A DNA stretch of 53,628 bases, from contig DAOUBA010000037.1 of the NCBI GenBank assembly GCA_034432855.1, forward strand, positions 1-53,628, in the 5' to 3' direction. This document shows positions 1 through 7,997 of the stretch, in pieces (within the stretch, counting starts at the first letter, position 1; every line of letters begins with the position of its first letter). The position numbers were made by a program, and so were the translations under genes. Under the pieces are notes generated by a model. It searched no databases. It was not told the origin of the DNA and worked only from the letters and a program-made list of their open reading frames with translations. Source of the stretch: DAOUBA01 sp034432855 (GTDB taxonomy: Bacteria; Chloroflexota; Anaerolineae; B4-G1).

Positions 1-13
1 TGGGCAAGAAAAT

Positions 14-97
14 CCACCACGAAGGACACGAAGGTCACACAAAGGAAATATAAGGAATTCCTTCGTGTCCTTTGTGTGCCCTTCGTGTCCTTGGTGG
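14..97. repeat. Long imperfect inverted repeat
   Basis: Arms at 14-46 and 68-97 are near-perfect reverse complements (one substitution and a 3-base indel), separated by about 21 bases. Both arms are built from GAAGGACACGAAGG-type words. It lies downstream of manA (minus strand). It is followed at 119-150 and 168-192 by a second inverted repeat made of GATTAGGGATT words. No gene is seen in 1-180. It could act as a transcript-end hairpin but has no U-tract. Confidence 0.7.
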
Positions 98-118
98 TTT
101 TTGGTTCCGGCTCGTCCG

Positions 119-192
119 GGTTAGGGATTAGGGATTGGGAATCAGGGATCGGGTGCATCTTAACCACTAATCCCCAATACCTAATCCCTAAT
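119..192. repeat. Inverted repeat of TTAGGGATT words
   Basis: Left arm 119-150 repeats TTAGGGATTAGGGATTGGG. Right arm 168-192 carries the complementary CTAATCCCCAATACCTAATC. It abuts the manA stop codon, so the manA mRNA would end in this hairpin. The same style of short-word repeat occurs in other gaps of the window. Confidence 0.55.
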
Positions 193-1329
193 CTGCGGAA
201 CCTCGGCCTTGAACAACTCTGCTCCGCTCTCTGCCCACACAATGAACCCATCCAGCAGAGCTGGGATGAAGGCCGATTCGCCCTGGCGGAACGTCTCCTC
301 GCCGCCGCGCCACCGCAACTGCACTGCTCCCTGGGTAACGAGCAGAATCTCCGGTCGTCCGCCGCCCTCGACCCGCTCCTCACCGGGCTGCATGCACCAG
401 CGGCTCACCTGGAACTCGCGGGCTGGCGTGCGATAGATGACCTCCGGGGCATCACCGCCGTCGAGAATGACGACCGGCTGCGGCTCGTCGGCGAGAATAT
501 CCACCAATGCCTGCGCGTCCTTGAATTTCGGCGTGAGCCCGACGCGCACGACGTTGTCCGAGTTCGCCATACACTCGATAATGTTCCCACGCACGTACGC
601 ATGCGGCATACCCGCCGCAATAAATACCCCCTGGCCCGCGTCGAGGCGGATAAAGTTGAGCATAAAGATGGCGAGCAGCCCCACGTCCGGCCCAGAGTAC
701 CTGGCCCGCAGGTCAAGAAAGAGCCGCTCCTCCTCACGCAGATGGGTCGGCGTATCGCCGAGCCTTGCTGCCAGCGCGTCAATCGCCCGCACCAGTTCCC
801 GCTCGTGGGTGATGGAACGCTCGATGAGTGCGGTGAACGCTTCGTGCGCCGTTCCAACGAGACCACCCAGTTCCGGGTAGCGCTCCAGCGTCGCGGCCAT
901 CTCTGCAGGCGGCTTGACGCCCATCAGCGCGGTGAGCGAGTCGAGCGCCACGGCCAGTTCCGGCTTGTGGTTGTCGTCGGGATAATGTTCCGGGTCACGG
1001 GCGTGCAACACCTCCGCCTGCGTCTTGTTCGGATGCGCCTGGATCGAGAGCGTCTCCCCTGCCGAGAGCACCTTGAACAGGAAAGGCAGCCGATTGTCGA
1101 AGCGGGCCGCCACCTCACGCCCCAAAATCTCGTCGGAATACGCGGCAATCCAGCGGTCCAGCGCGACCGGTTGTCCATCGGCAATGATTGTCGAAGGGGC
1201 CTTGGGATGTGCGCCCATCCACAGTTCGGCGTACGGTGCACCGGGCTCCGGCGTCACGCCCAGCAGGCGCGGGATGAACGCCTCATCGCCGCGCGTGCCC
1301 CAGGCGTAGGGCTGGATCGGATTCTGCAT
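181..1329 (-). CDS. manA: Mannose-6-phosphate isomerase, class I
   Basis: Interconverts mannose 6-phosphate and fructose 6-phosphate in the cytosol, feeding GDP-mannose synthesis. Type I PMI signatures are clear: ELWMGAHP near residues 35-42, QAHPN at about 97-101 and DDNHKPE at about 118-124, which supply the zinc-binding Gln, His and Glu of the family; a later GMPHAY segment supplies the last His. The 382-aa length fits the family. The start is the ATG at 1329 because the product then begins MQNPIQPYAWG, the conserved N-terminus; an in-frame GTG at 1380 would add 17 atypical residues. The next gene upstream on this strand (1457-2410) makes a GDP-sugar reductase, so both may serve glycan precursor supply. 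The short-word repeat at 1400-1470 separates them. Confidence 0.93.
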   Translation of the reverse strand: MQNPIQPYAWGTRGDEAFIPRLLGVTPEPGAPYAELWMGAHPKAPSTIIADGQPVALDRWIAAYSDEILGREVAARFDNRLPFLFKVLSAGETLSIQAHPNKTQAEVLHARDPEHYPDDNHKPELAVALDSLTALMGVKPPAEMAATLERYPELGGLVGTAHEAFTALIERSITHERELVRAIDALAARLGDTPTHLREEERLFLDLRARYSGPDVGLLAIFMLNFIRLDAGQGVFIAAGMPHAYVRGNIIECMANSDNVVRVGLTPKFKDAQALVDILADEPQPVVILDGGDAPEVIYRTPAREFQVSRWCMQPGEERVEGGGRPEILLVTQGAVQLRWRGGEETFRQGESAFIPALLDGFIVWAESGAELFKAEVPQIRD

Positions 1330-1404
1330 CCGATAAGGACGCGGCCGAACAGAGGGAAGCGAACAACGTCTCACCCGCACGAATCTCTCCCGCTCCTCCT
1401 ACCT

Positions 1405-1475
1405 ACTGCAACTTGCCCACTTGCAAACTTGCATACTTGCAAACTTGCATACCTGCCTACTTGCCCACCTGCCCC
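1405..1475. repeat. Short-word tandem repeat (CTTGCAAA/CTTGCATA)
   Basis: Degenerate repeat of ACTTGCAAACTTGCATAC with a period of about 18 bases, plus CTTGCCCAC words. It runs across the 3' end of the reductase gene, whose last codons (GQVGK, stop at 1457-1459) are encoded by repeat-like sequence. It resembles the other word repeats at 3225-3300, 5150-5225 and 6525-6550. Confidence 0.6.
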
Positions 1476-2410
1476 CGCCAATACTCCAGCGTATCCCGCA
1501 ACGTCTGCTTGAACGGGATTTCCGGCTGCCAGCCGGTGCGGCGACGTAGTTTCTCCGCGCTGCCGTACACCACCGGCACGTCCACCGGGCGGTAGCGGGC
1601 CGGATCGCGCTCGACGCGAATCTCAGTCCGCGCGTAATCCAACAGAATGTCGAGCACCTCTTGTACTGTGTGTGCCCGCCCCGAAGCCAGATTATATACC
1701 TCTCCTGGTTCCCCTTGCGTGAGAGCCAGATAATACCCGCGCACAATATCACGCGCGTCGGAAAAATCGCGTGCCGCTTCCAGATTGCCCACCTTCATCA
1801 CCGGTTCCTGTAATCCGGCTTCGATCCGCGCGATTTGGCTGGCAAAAGCCGGCACGACAAAGTTGGGCGACTGGCCCGGACCGGTGTGGTTGAACGGCCG
1901 CACCCGCACGACGGGTATGTGGTAGGCCAGAAAATACTGCAGGCCCAACATATCTTGCGCCACCTTGCTCACCGCGTAGGGATTATTGGGGCGTAGCGGG
2001 GAATCCTCCGTCTGCGGCAATTCTCCGGGCTGTGGCGCCCCATACTCCTCGTTCGAGCCGACCACCAGCACGCGCACCTCGCGCCCCGACTGCCGCACCG
2101 CCTCCAGCAGATTCAACTGCGAGCGGATGTTGTTCTCCAACGTGTCCCACGGGTCGGCGAACGAGGTCGGCACGAACGCCTGGGCTGCCAAGTGGAAGAC
2201 GAAATCGGGCTGCGCCTCCTCCACCAGCCCTTTCGTCGCCACCGGATCGCGCAGGTCGGCATGCACGAGCCGCAGGCGCGTTTCTTTCGGCTGCTCCTCG
2301 ACCGGTTGGGGGTAGACAACGCCCAGCAGTTGCCAATCGGTGTGCGCCAACAAATAGTCGCATAGGTGCTTGCCGACGAACCCGCCGGCGCCGGTGACGA
2401 GTGCTCGCAA
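1457..2410 (-). CDS. NAD-dependent epimerase/dehydratase, GDP-6-deoxy-D-mannose reductase-like
   Basis: Extended short-chain dehydrogenase acting on a nucleotide sugar. The Rossmann motif GAGGFVGKH is at residues 7-15 and the catalytic YAVSK at about 145-149. The RPFNHTGPGQ segment is typical of GDP-4-keto-6-deoxymannose reductases (Rmd) rather than GDP-mannose 4,6-dehydratases, so reduction of GDP-4-keto-6-deoxy-D-mannose to GDP-D-rhamnose is the best guess. The start is a TTG at 2410, preceded 6 bases upstream by GGAGG (2417-2421) and giving MRALVTGAGGFVG; a longer reading to 2473 adds residues unlike the family. The 317-aa length is normal. The neighbour manA supports a mannose-derived substrate, but no GDP-mannose 4,6-dehydratase lies in the window. 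Confidence 0.85.
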   Translation of the reverse strand: MRALVTGAGGFVGKHLCDYLLAHTDWQLLGVVYPQPVEEQPKETRLRLVHADLRDPVATKGLVEEAQPDFVFHLAAQAFVPTSFADPWDTLENNIRSQLNLLEAVRQSGREVRVLVVGSNEEYGAPQPGELPQTEDSPLRPNNPYAVSKVAQDMLGLQYFLAYHIPVVRVRPFNHTGPGQSPNFVVPAFASQIARIEAGLQEPVMKVGNLEAARDFSDARDIVRGYYLALTQGEPGEVYNLASGRAHTVQEVLDILLDYARTEIRVERDPARYRPVDVPVVYGSAEKLRRRTGWQPEIPFKQTLRDTLEYWRGQVGK

Positions 2411-2480
2411 CGGTGGCCTCCTGGGTGACGTAAAGGGAAACCGGCGCACATTATACCGCGCTTTGCTTTCCACGCCAACT

Positions 2481-2509
2481 TTGCTTCTCCCGACACGTCA
2501 GTGTACAAT
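2481..2509 (+). promoter_or_regulatory. Promoter of the response regulator/kinase pair
   Basis: TTGCTT (2481-2486), 17-base spacer, TACAAT (2504-2509). Transcription would begin at about 2516, only a base or two before the GTG at 2518, so the mRNA is probably leaderless; no SD is visible. Confidence 0.65.
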
Positions 2510-2517
2510 CTATAGCC

Positions 2518-3207
2518 GTGAAACAAAGAATCCTCGTGGTGGACGATGAACCGTCCATCACCAATCTGCTGGAATACAACCTGCGACGCAACGGCTATGA
2601 GGTGCTTGTGGCGCGCGACGGGCGGACGGCATTGCGGCTGGCCGAAGCCGAGCGGCCCGACTTGGTGATCCTCGACCTAATGTTGCCTGGCCTGGATGGG
2701 CTGGAAGTGTGCCGGGAACTACGGCGCGAGGGGTCCGTTTCCATCATCATGCTCACCGCCCGCGACGAGGAGGTGGATCGCGTGGTGGGGCTGGAACTGG
2801 GCGCGGACGATTACGTGACCAAGCCGTTCAGCGTGCGCGAGTTGATGGCGCGGGTCAAGGCAGTACTGCGCCGCACGGCGTCCGAAAAAGGCGGAGTGCC
2901 CGTCACCTTGCGCGTCGGCGCGCTGGAGATTGATGAACTCGCGCGCGAGGCTCGCTTTGCCGGAACCCCGCTTACTCTCACGCGGCTGGAGTTCGACCTG
3001 CTGGAGACGCTGGCACGCCACGCCGGGCAGGTGCTCAGCCGCGAGCAATTGCTCGACCAGGCGTGGGGCTATGATTACTACGGCGACACCCGCGCGGTGG
3101 ATAGCGCGATCAAGCGGCTGCGCGCACGGCTGCGCGAGGCCGGCGGCGACCCCGATCTCATCTCCACCGTCCGCGGCATCGGCTACCGCCTGGAGAAACT
3201 CCAATGA
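2518..3207 (+). CDS. OmpR/PhoB-family response regulator
   Basis: DNA-binding response regulator, 229 aa. Receiver domain is residues 3-115: acidic pocket DDE (9-11), phospho-acceptor D53 in VILDLMLPG, T80 and K102 in VTKPFS. A winged-helix effector domain follows (about 130-227) and ends RGIGYRLEKLQ, typical of PhoB/WalR-type regulators. It starts at GTG 2518 with no SD, consistent with a leaderless message. The sensor kinase gene begins 123 bases downstream on the same strand, so the two form a two-component pair. The kinase has a HAMP and a PAS-like region as in PhoR, but no phosphate genes are nearby and the signal is unknown. Confidence 0.93.
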   Translation: MKQRILVVDDEPSITNLLEYNLRRNGYEVLVARDGRTALRLAEAERPDLVILDLMLPGLDGLEVCRELRREGSVSIIMLTARDEEVDRVVGLELGADDYVTKPFSVRELMARVKAVLRRTASEKGGVPVTLRVGALEIDELAREARFAGTPLTLTRLEFDLLETLARHAGQVLSREQLLDQAWGYDYYGDTRAVDSAIKRLRARLREAGGDPDLISTVRGIGYRLEKLQ

Positions 3208-3224
3208 CCAAACCCCGTTGATGG

Positions 3225-3300
3225 ATTCGTCCATTCGTTTATTCGCCATTCGTAATTCGCCGTCGGTTCTTGCTTCCTGCCTCTTGCCTCCTGCCACAAT
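3225..3300. repeat. Short-word repeats between regulator and kinase
   Basis: Degenerate runs of ATTCG (about 3228-3262) followed by CTTGCTTCCTGCCTCTTGCC (3270-3293). Similar CTTGCTTCCTGC words recur after the kinase at 5150-5210. Non-coding. Confidence 0.5.
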
Positions 3301-3330
3301 CGTGACACACGACTCTGCTACACTCACGAT

Positions 3331-5148
3331 ATGCTCAAGTCCATCCGCTCCCGCCTGATCGCATCCTACCTGCTGGTCATCCTGCTGGCGATGGGAGTGG
3401 CCGCGGGCCTGGCCTGGTGGGCGCTCGACCGCGCCTTCCTCGACGTGCTGCGCCAGAACCTGCTGGCCCAGGCCCGCCGCATCGCCCAGATCGTCGAGGC
3501 CGGTGGAGCACACAGCCTCGTCACCGGAGATGTGAGTGTACTCGAAACCGCCCCCTACTCGCAGGCCTCCAACGTCGCCCCCGGCGTCCACGTGCGTGTG
3601 ATTGGTGATGAAGGATTGGTCGCCTTTGACGACTTGAGCGTGACCAGCATCATCAGCGTGAGCGACGAGATACAGCGCCTCCGGCAGGATGGCTCGCCCG
3701 GCCGCACCTTCACCCCCGCCGAGCTGCTCGACCGGGCCGAGATCGCCAGCGCCCTGGCGGGAGAGCCGGCCACGGCGATACGCGCGTTCGATTGGGCCCC
3801 CGACCGGCGCATCCTCTACGCCGCCTACCCCGTGCGCGCGCCCGATGGCAGCGTCACGAGCGTTGCCTACGTCGCCAGCCCTATCCCGCGCTTCAGCCTG
3901 AGCCTGCTCCCGAGGGCTTTCGGCTGGCAGGTAGCGGGCGGCGTCGGCCTGGCGATCGCGCTGGCGGGCACCGCCGGGGTGCTGCTCGCGCGGCGGCTCA
4001 CGCGCCCTCTGCGCCGCCTGACTGACGCGGCAGAGACACTCGCGCGCGGAGAACCCGCTCCGCTTATCCCTCATGCAGAGACCGAGGAACTCGACCGGTT
4101 AGGTGCAGCATTCAACACGATGAATGCCAGCCTGAGCACCGCCCACGCGGCGCTCGCCGCCCAGGCCCGCCAGCGCGAGGCCATCCTCCACGGCCTGGCC
4201 GATGTGGTCCTGGCCGCCGACACCGCAGGCGAGATCATCCTCGCCAATCCCCCCGCCTCAGCCCTGCTAGAGATCGCCGCTACGCCGCTGCGCGAGGCTT
4301 TGCGCCAAACGCTCGCCGCGGGCGAGCCCTACAAGACCGAGATCACCGCCCACAGCCAGGTCTACGAGATACTGGTGACCCCGCTGCGCAGCGAGGATGG
4401 GCGTGTGAGCGGGGCCATCGCCGTAGGCCACGATGTGACCGCCTACCGCCAACTCGACCGGCTGCGCACCGACTTCGTCTCCGACGTCTCGCACGAATTG
4501 CGCACGCCGCTCACCGCCATCAAGGGCGCCGTCGAGACGCTGCAAGACGGCGCTGCCGGGGACCCGGACGCACGCGACGCCTTCCTGCGCACCATCGCCG
4601 CCGAGACCGAGCGGCTGATCCGCCTGACCAACGACCTGCTGCTGTTGACCCGCGCCGACGCCGGGCGGCTCGACCTGCGCCTGGCGCCGGTTGACCTCGC
4701 CGAATGCGCCCGGCGCGCGCTGGCCCAATTCGAGTTTCACGCCCGCGAGAAAGACATCGCGCTCGCGCTGGAATCGCCGGATGTGCCCGCTCGCGCCCTG
4801 GCCGACGCGGATCGCCTCCACCAGGTCCTGGTCAATCTGCTCGATAACGCCGTCAGATTCACCCCGGCAGGCGGGCGGGTCACCGTCTCGGTTGGCGACC
4901 ACGAGAGTCGCCTCTACATAGCCGTCGCCGACACCGGCCCCGGCATCCCCGCCACGGAAATCCCCCTTGTCTTCGAGCGCTTCTATCGCGGCGACCGTTC
5001 CCGCGCCCGCGCCGAAAACGAAAGCGGGGCCGGGCTTGGGTTGGCCATCGCCAAGGCCATCGTCGAGGCGCACGGCGGGCGTATCTGGGCTGAAAGCGCA
5101 CCCGGCCAGGGCGCCCGCTTCACCTTCACCCTGCCGTCTGTCTCCTAG
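3331..5148 (+). CDS. Membrane sensor histidine kinase (HAMP-PAS-HisKA-HATPase)
   Basis: Sensor kinase of 605 aa, partner of the regulator at 2518. Visible parts: TM1 at about 10-32; an extracytoplasmic sensor of about 160 residues; TM2 at about 198-220 ending in LLARRLTRPL; a HAMP linker to about 268; a PAS-like domain at about 275-370; HisKA with SHELRTPL and phospho-acceptor His at about 387; then an ATPase domain with NLLDNAVRF (N box, about 502), DTGPGIP (about 535) and GAGLGLAIAKAI (about 567). This is the PhoR/WalK architecture. The start ATG at 3331 lies 7 bases after a TACACT -10-like box (3319-3324), and no SD is visible, so a leaderless transcript is possible, although the -35 is poor. 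Confidence 0.93.
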   Translation: MLKSIRSRLIASYLLVILLAMGVAAGLAWWALDRAFLDVLRQNLLAQARRIAQIVEAGGAHSLVTGDVSVLETAPYSQASNVAPGVHVRVIGDEGLVAFDDLSVTSIISVSDEIQRLRQDGSPGRTFTPAELLDRAEIASALAGEPATAIRAFDWAPDRRILYAAYPVRAPDGSVTSVAYVASPIPRFSLSLLPRAFGWQVAGGVGLAIALAGTAGVLLARRLTRPLRRLTDAAETLARGEPAPLIPHAETEELDRLGAAFNTMNASLSTAHAALAAQARQREAILHGLADVVLAADTAGEIILANPPASALLEIAATPLREALRQTLAAGEPYKTEITAHSQVYEILVTPLRSEDGRVSGAIAVGHDVTAYRQLDRLRTDFVSDVSHELRTPLTAIKGAVETLQDGAAGDPDARDAFLRTIAAETERLIRLTNDLLLLTRADAGRLDLRLAPVDLAECARRALAQFEFHAREKDIALALESPDVPARALADADRLHQVLVNLLDNAVRFTPAGGRVTVSVGDHESRLYIAVADTGPGIPATEIPLVFERFYRGDRSRARAENESGAGLGLAIAKAIVEAHGGRIWAESAPGQGARFTFTLPSVS

Positions 5149-5149
5149 C

Positions 5150-5225
5150 CCCTGCTTCCTGTCTCCTGCTTCTTGCTTCCTGCATCTTGCTTCCTGCCCC
5201 ATTCCTGCCACATTCCCGCCCCTCA
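5150..5225. repeat. CTTGCTTCCTGC word repeats
   Basis: Degenerate tandem words (CTGCTTCCTGTCTCCTGCTTC and variants) immediately after the kinase stop. They are related to 3270-3293. No hairpin or gene is seen. Confidence 0.5.
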
Positions 5226-5257
5226 CTTGCCATCCATCTGCGCTACACTATAACCAG

Positions 5258-5294
5258 CCAACCAACAAACTAACAAACCAACTAACCACCTATT
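5258..5294 (+). promoter_or_regulatory. G-free leader upstream of the CreD-like gene
   Basis: From about 5263 to 5294 the sequence consists of CAAC/CTAAC words without any G, then GGAG (5295-5298) and the ATG at 5305. A G-free stretch cannot fold stably, so it may leave the ribosome site open. A very similar leader (6772-6805) precedes the next gene. Confidence 0.45.
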
Positions 5295-5304
5295 GGAGAT
5301 ACAC

Positions 5305-6786
5305 ATGCTCAAACATTGGCTCGTTCCTTTCATCGCGTTGTTGGCCTTGGGCAGCCTCGTCGCCAACTACATGCTCACCGTATCCGATCTGCCGGGCCGG
5401 GTCTACACCTCCGAACAACAGGGCTACCTGCTGCGCTACCGCCAGATGAACCTGGTGCAGACAGCGCCTCTCTCGAACTACTACACCGGAGACGCAGTGG
5501 ATCTCCGCCCTGACGCAGGCCCGATCTCCACGGCGGGTCTCACTCAACTGGACACGTTGGGCGCCACGGACTGCCGCGTGCGCGCCACGCTTGACGCCCG
5601 CTACGAGGAGGCGGAGGGTGTCACCACCACCGTCTACGACCTCGATTTCGAGGGCGTCTATCGCATGCGCCACGAAGGCTCTGCTCCCTTCATCGTGTTC
5701 GAGTTTATCTTCCCTTTCCCCCAGGGACTCGACACACTCAACCAGGTCTACTTCCTGGTGGATGGCGAGGAGCCGCGCGACGTGCAGTACAGCCTGGGCG
5801 GCATCACCTGGCGCACCGAAGTGCAGCGCGGCGAGGAGCACGAAATCGTGGTGCGCTACCGGGCGCGGGGCGCCGGCAGTTTCCGCTACGCGCTCGACCA
5901 CAACCGTCGCATCGAGAACGTGGACGTGCAGATCGCCGTACAGGGGCTTGACGGCGGCGAGGTGCCCGACGATTCCCTGCCCACCACGTCCGTCGAAAAC
6001 GGTGCAGGAGAAAAGACGTTCGCCTGGCAGTACGAGGCCCTCATTGCCGACCGCGACGTGCAGGTCACGCTGCCGGAGCAGATGGGTTTTGCCCAACGGG
6101 TCGAGCGGCTGCAAGAGCCGCTGCGCGCGCTCTCGTCCGCCTCGCCCTGGCTCGTCGCGTTGTTCGTGGCCTGCCTGGCCGGGATGCATGGGCTGAGCGG
6201 CGTGCGGCTGCCCTTCCTGCACTACCTGCTGGCCGGCTGTGGCTTCTTCCTGTACTATCCGGCGCTGACCTTCCTGAGTGGCGTGCTCGACCTGGCCCCG
6301 GCTGCCGCCATAGCGATGGTCGCCGTCACCGCGCTGCTCGTCGTCTTCCTTGGGCGCGCGGCCGGCTGGCGGCACTCCTGGCAGACGCTGCTTCTGGCCG
6401 CCGTGTTCCTGGGGCTGTTCTCGCTGGGGCTTGTCAGCCGCTGGCGCGGGCTATCGTTGACGGCGGGCGGTCTGGTGTTGGTGGGCGCCTTTATGCTGTT
6501 GCTTGCTCGCCATCAGGTGGTCAAGCCCCAATCTCCAATCTCCAGTCTCATGGCCCCCAGCGATGAGCCAGAGACCACGGAGCCTGTGCCTGTCGAGAAA
6601 CCCGCGCCAGCGCGCCACTGCCCGCACTGCGGCGCTCCACTCGACCAAGCCTTCGCTTTCTGCCCGGCCTGCGGCCACGACGCCCACGGCTTCCACCGCT
6701 GCGCCGCCTGTGGTGCCACCCACTATACGCCGCCCGAAACCAACATCACCCACTGCCCCTCCTGCGGCAGCCAACTAACCAACTAA
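5305..6786 (+). CDS. CreD-like membrane protein with C-terminal double zinc ribbon
   Basis: 493 aa. TM1 at about 5-23; an extracytoplasmic domain of about 260 residues, rich in beta strands; then several TM helices at about 275-405 (LHYLLAGCGFFLYYPALTFLSG onward, quoted in part), whose pattern resembles the C-terminal membrane part of the CreD inner-membrane family. A short cytoplasmic linker leads to two zinc ribbons with four CxxC pairs at about 439, 453, 467 and 485. The start is ATG 5305 with GGAG six bases upstream; a TTG at 5293 also opens the frame but overlaps that SD. CreD function is poorly known (envelope stress, beta-lactam response), so a signalling role is inference. The linker at 6525-6550 is encoded by CAATCTC word repeats. 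Confidence 0.6.
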   Translation: MLKHWLVPFIALLALGSLVANYMLTVSDLPGRVYTSEQQGYLLRYRQMNLVQTAPLSNYYTGDAVDLRPDAGPISTAGLTQLDTLGATDCRVRATLDARYEEAEGVTTTVYDLDFEGVYRMRHEGSAPFIVFEFIFPFPQGLDTLNQVYFLVDGEEPRDVQYSLGGITWRTEVQRGEEHEIVVRYRARGAGSFRYALDHNRRIENVDVQIAVQGLDGGEVPDDSLPTTSVENGAGEKTFAWQYEALIADRDVQVTLPEQMGFAQRVERLQEPLRALSSASPWLVALFVACLAGMHGLSGVRLPFLHYLLAGCGFFLYYPALTFLSGVLDLAPAAAIAMVAVTALLVVFLGRAAGWRHSWQTLLLAAVFLGLFSLGLVSRWRGLSLTAGGLVLVGAFMLLLARHQVVKPQSPISSLMAPSDEPETTEPVPVEKPAPARHCPHCGAPLDQAFAFCPACGHDAHGFHRCAACGATHYTPPETNITHCPSCGSQLTN

Positions 6787-6806
6787 CCAACTAACAAACC
6801 AACAGA
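6772..6806 (+). promoter_or_regulatory. G-free leader upstream of the SIMPL gene
   Basis: A run of CCAACTAA / CAAACCAAC words with no G from about 6773 to 6804, starting inside the last codons of the CreD-like gene and ending just before the SD GGAGG (6811-6815). It matches the leader at 5258-5294 in composition and in position relative to the SD. Confidence 0.45.
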
Positions 6807-6822
6807 CAGATGGAGGTATATC

Positions 6823-7608
6823 ATGCAGACCAAAAGTTTCCTCAACACCATCCTGCTCCTCGCAGTCGCCGGCCTGCTCCTGTGGAACAGACTCGGCGCC
6901 CGGCCCGTCGCGATCGCCCTGCCGGCCCAACAAGCACAAGCCGCTGTCGGCAGCATCAGCGTCAGCGGTTCCAGCGCGATCCGCGTACAGCCCAACCGCG
7001 CCGTCATCCTGTTCGGCATCCAGACCTTCGCCCCAACGCCCGGCGAGGCGCGTGCCCAGAACGAACGCCATAGCCGGGTCGTCGTCCAAGCGATCCGCGA
7101 ACAGGGCATAGTCGAGCGCGACATTGCCACCGCCGACTTCAGTATCCAGCCCCGGTACAGTGACTATGAGCGCAACATCATCAGCGGCTATGGGGCGTGC
7201 AACACCATCGCCGTCACTCTGCGTGACGTAACGAAACTCCAGCCCGTGCTGGTCGCTGCTTTGGAATCTGGCGCGACGACAGTGGACAGGGTCGAGTTTT
7301 CCACCACCAACCTGCGTGCATTGCACGACCAGGCGCGCACACAGGCCGTGCAGGCAGCGCTCGAGAAAGCAAAGGCGATGGCCTCCGCCGCGAGAATGGA
7401 ACTGGGCTGCGTGACCAACATCACCGAAGATTCGTGGGGCTACTACTTCGGCTCCTGGCGCGGCAACCGTCAGTGGACGAATTATCAGAACGTGATACAG
7501 GACCTTTCCGCCGAAGGCACCATCGTGCTCGAAGACGGCGCCATCAGCCTGGGGCAGATCGTGGTCACGGCGGAGGTGAGCCTGACAGCGGAAATGGTGG
7601 GGGAGTAG
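6823..7608 (+). CDS. SIMPL domain (DUF541) protein, exported
   Basis: 261 aa. A hydrophobic segment at about 5-22 is a signal anchor or signal peptide. The rest is one SIMPL/DUF541 domain: it opens ISVSGSSAIRVQPNRA and contains the typical IREQGIVERDIATADFSIQP region (about 90-110). Proteins of this family are periplasmic or surface-bound; the family fold is known, but its biochemical role is not established. Good SD (GGAGGT) before ATG 6823. It follows the CreD-like gene by 36 bases and is probably cotranscribed with it, both carrying the same kind of G-free leader. It ends at a hairpin (7634-7663). Confidence 0.82.
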   Translation: MQTKSFLNTILLLAVAGLLLWNRLGARPVAIALPAQQAQAAVGSISVSGSSAIRVQPNRAVILFGIQTFAPTPGEARAQNERHSRVVVQAIREQGIVERDIATADFSIQPRYSDYERNIISGYGACNTIAVTLRDVTKLQPVLVAALESGATTVDRVEFSTTNLRALHDQARTQAVQAALEKAKAMASAARMELGCVTNITEDSWGYYFGSWRGNRQWTNYQNVIQDLSAEGTIVLEDGAISLGQIVVTAEVSLTAEMVGE

Positions 7609-7633
7609 CCTGCACCTCTGCCCCCTGCACCCC

Positions 7634-7663
7634 TGCCCCTCTCTCAAGTTTGGGAGAGGGGCA
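7634..7663. repeat. Palindrome of the CTCTC...GAGAG family
   Basis: 10-bp perfect stem (7634-7643 with 7654-7663) and a 10-base loop TCAAGTTTGG. The loop and stem closely match the palindrome inserted in era (48993-49016). No U-tract follows, so it is a weak terminator for the SIMPL gene at best. Confidence 0.6.
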
Positions 7664-7664
7664 G

Positions 7665-7693
7665 TTGCCCAACCGCCCTCGTTCGGCTATAAT
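7665..7693 (+). promoter_or_regulatory. Promoter for the 7700-9137 gene pair
   Basis: TTGCCC (7665-7670), 17-base spacer, perfect TATAAT (7688-7693). The predicted start site (about 7700) coincides with the ATG at 7700, so the transcript is expected to be leaderless. Confidence 0.75.
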
Positions 7694-7699
7694 CGGAGT

Positions 7700-7990
7700 A
7701 TGCGCAATCCTAACCCACCCCACCCCTGGCCCGCCTACGTCTGGGGCATCGTCATCTTGGGCATCGGCATCTTTGTCATGGCGCTGATGTCCTTCGTTTC
7801 CGAGGAGCAGACCGCCAGCGCCCTTTCGGACTGGCTCGATCTTGTCCACATGCTGGGAGGTAAATGGGGGCTGGCAGCGCTTTTCGCGATTCTGGCCGCC
7901 GTGTTCTTTGGACTGGAGATACGCGACAGGCGACGCAGACAGCGGTCACCCGAAGACACCATCGGGTTCGACGCCGGAGAGGACCGCTGA
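7700..7990 (+). CDS. Small membrane protein, unknown function
   Basis: 96 aa, not recognised. Two TM helices are evident: about 12-34 (VWGIVILGIGIFVMALMSFV) and about 52-72 (WGLAALFAILAAVFFGLEI), joined by a polar loop, followed by a charged Arg-rich cytoplasmic-type tail. There is no SD; the ATG coincides with the predicted transcription start, so it is probably a leaderless gene. The GH18 gene begins 7 bases after its stop, which implies one transcript and perhaps a shared envelope role. Confidence 0.7.
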   Translation: MRNPNPPHPWPAYVWGIVILGIGIFVMALMSFVSEEQTASALSDWLDLVHMLGGKWGLAALFAILAAVFFGLEIRDRRRRQRSPEDTIGFDAGEDR

Positions 7991-7997
7991 AGGCCCT

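Noticed and set aside
76..1512. 478-aa open frame on the plus strand over manA
   Set aside because: It is antisense to a well-supported mannose-6-phosphate isomerase, has low-complexity ends and no SD or family-like sequence. High-GC genes often show such long opposite frames.
2719..4074. 451-aa open frame antisense to the regulator and kinase
   Set aside because: Composition (His/Arg/Gln/Gly-rich) is that of an antisense shadow; both genes on the other strand have complete motifs.
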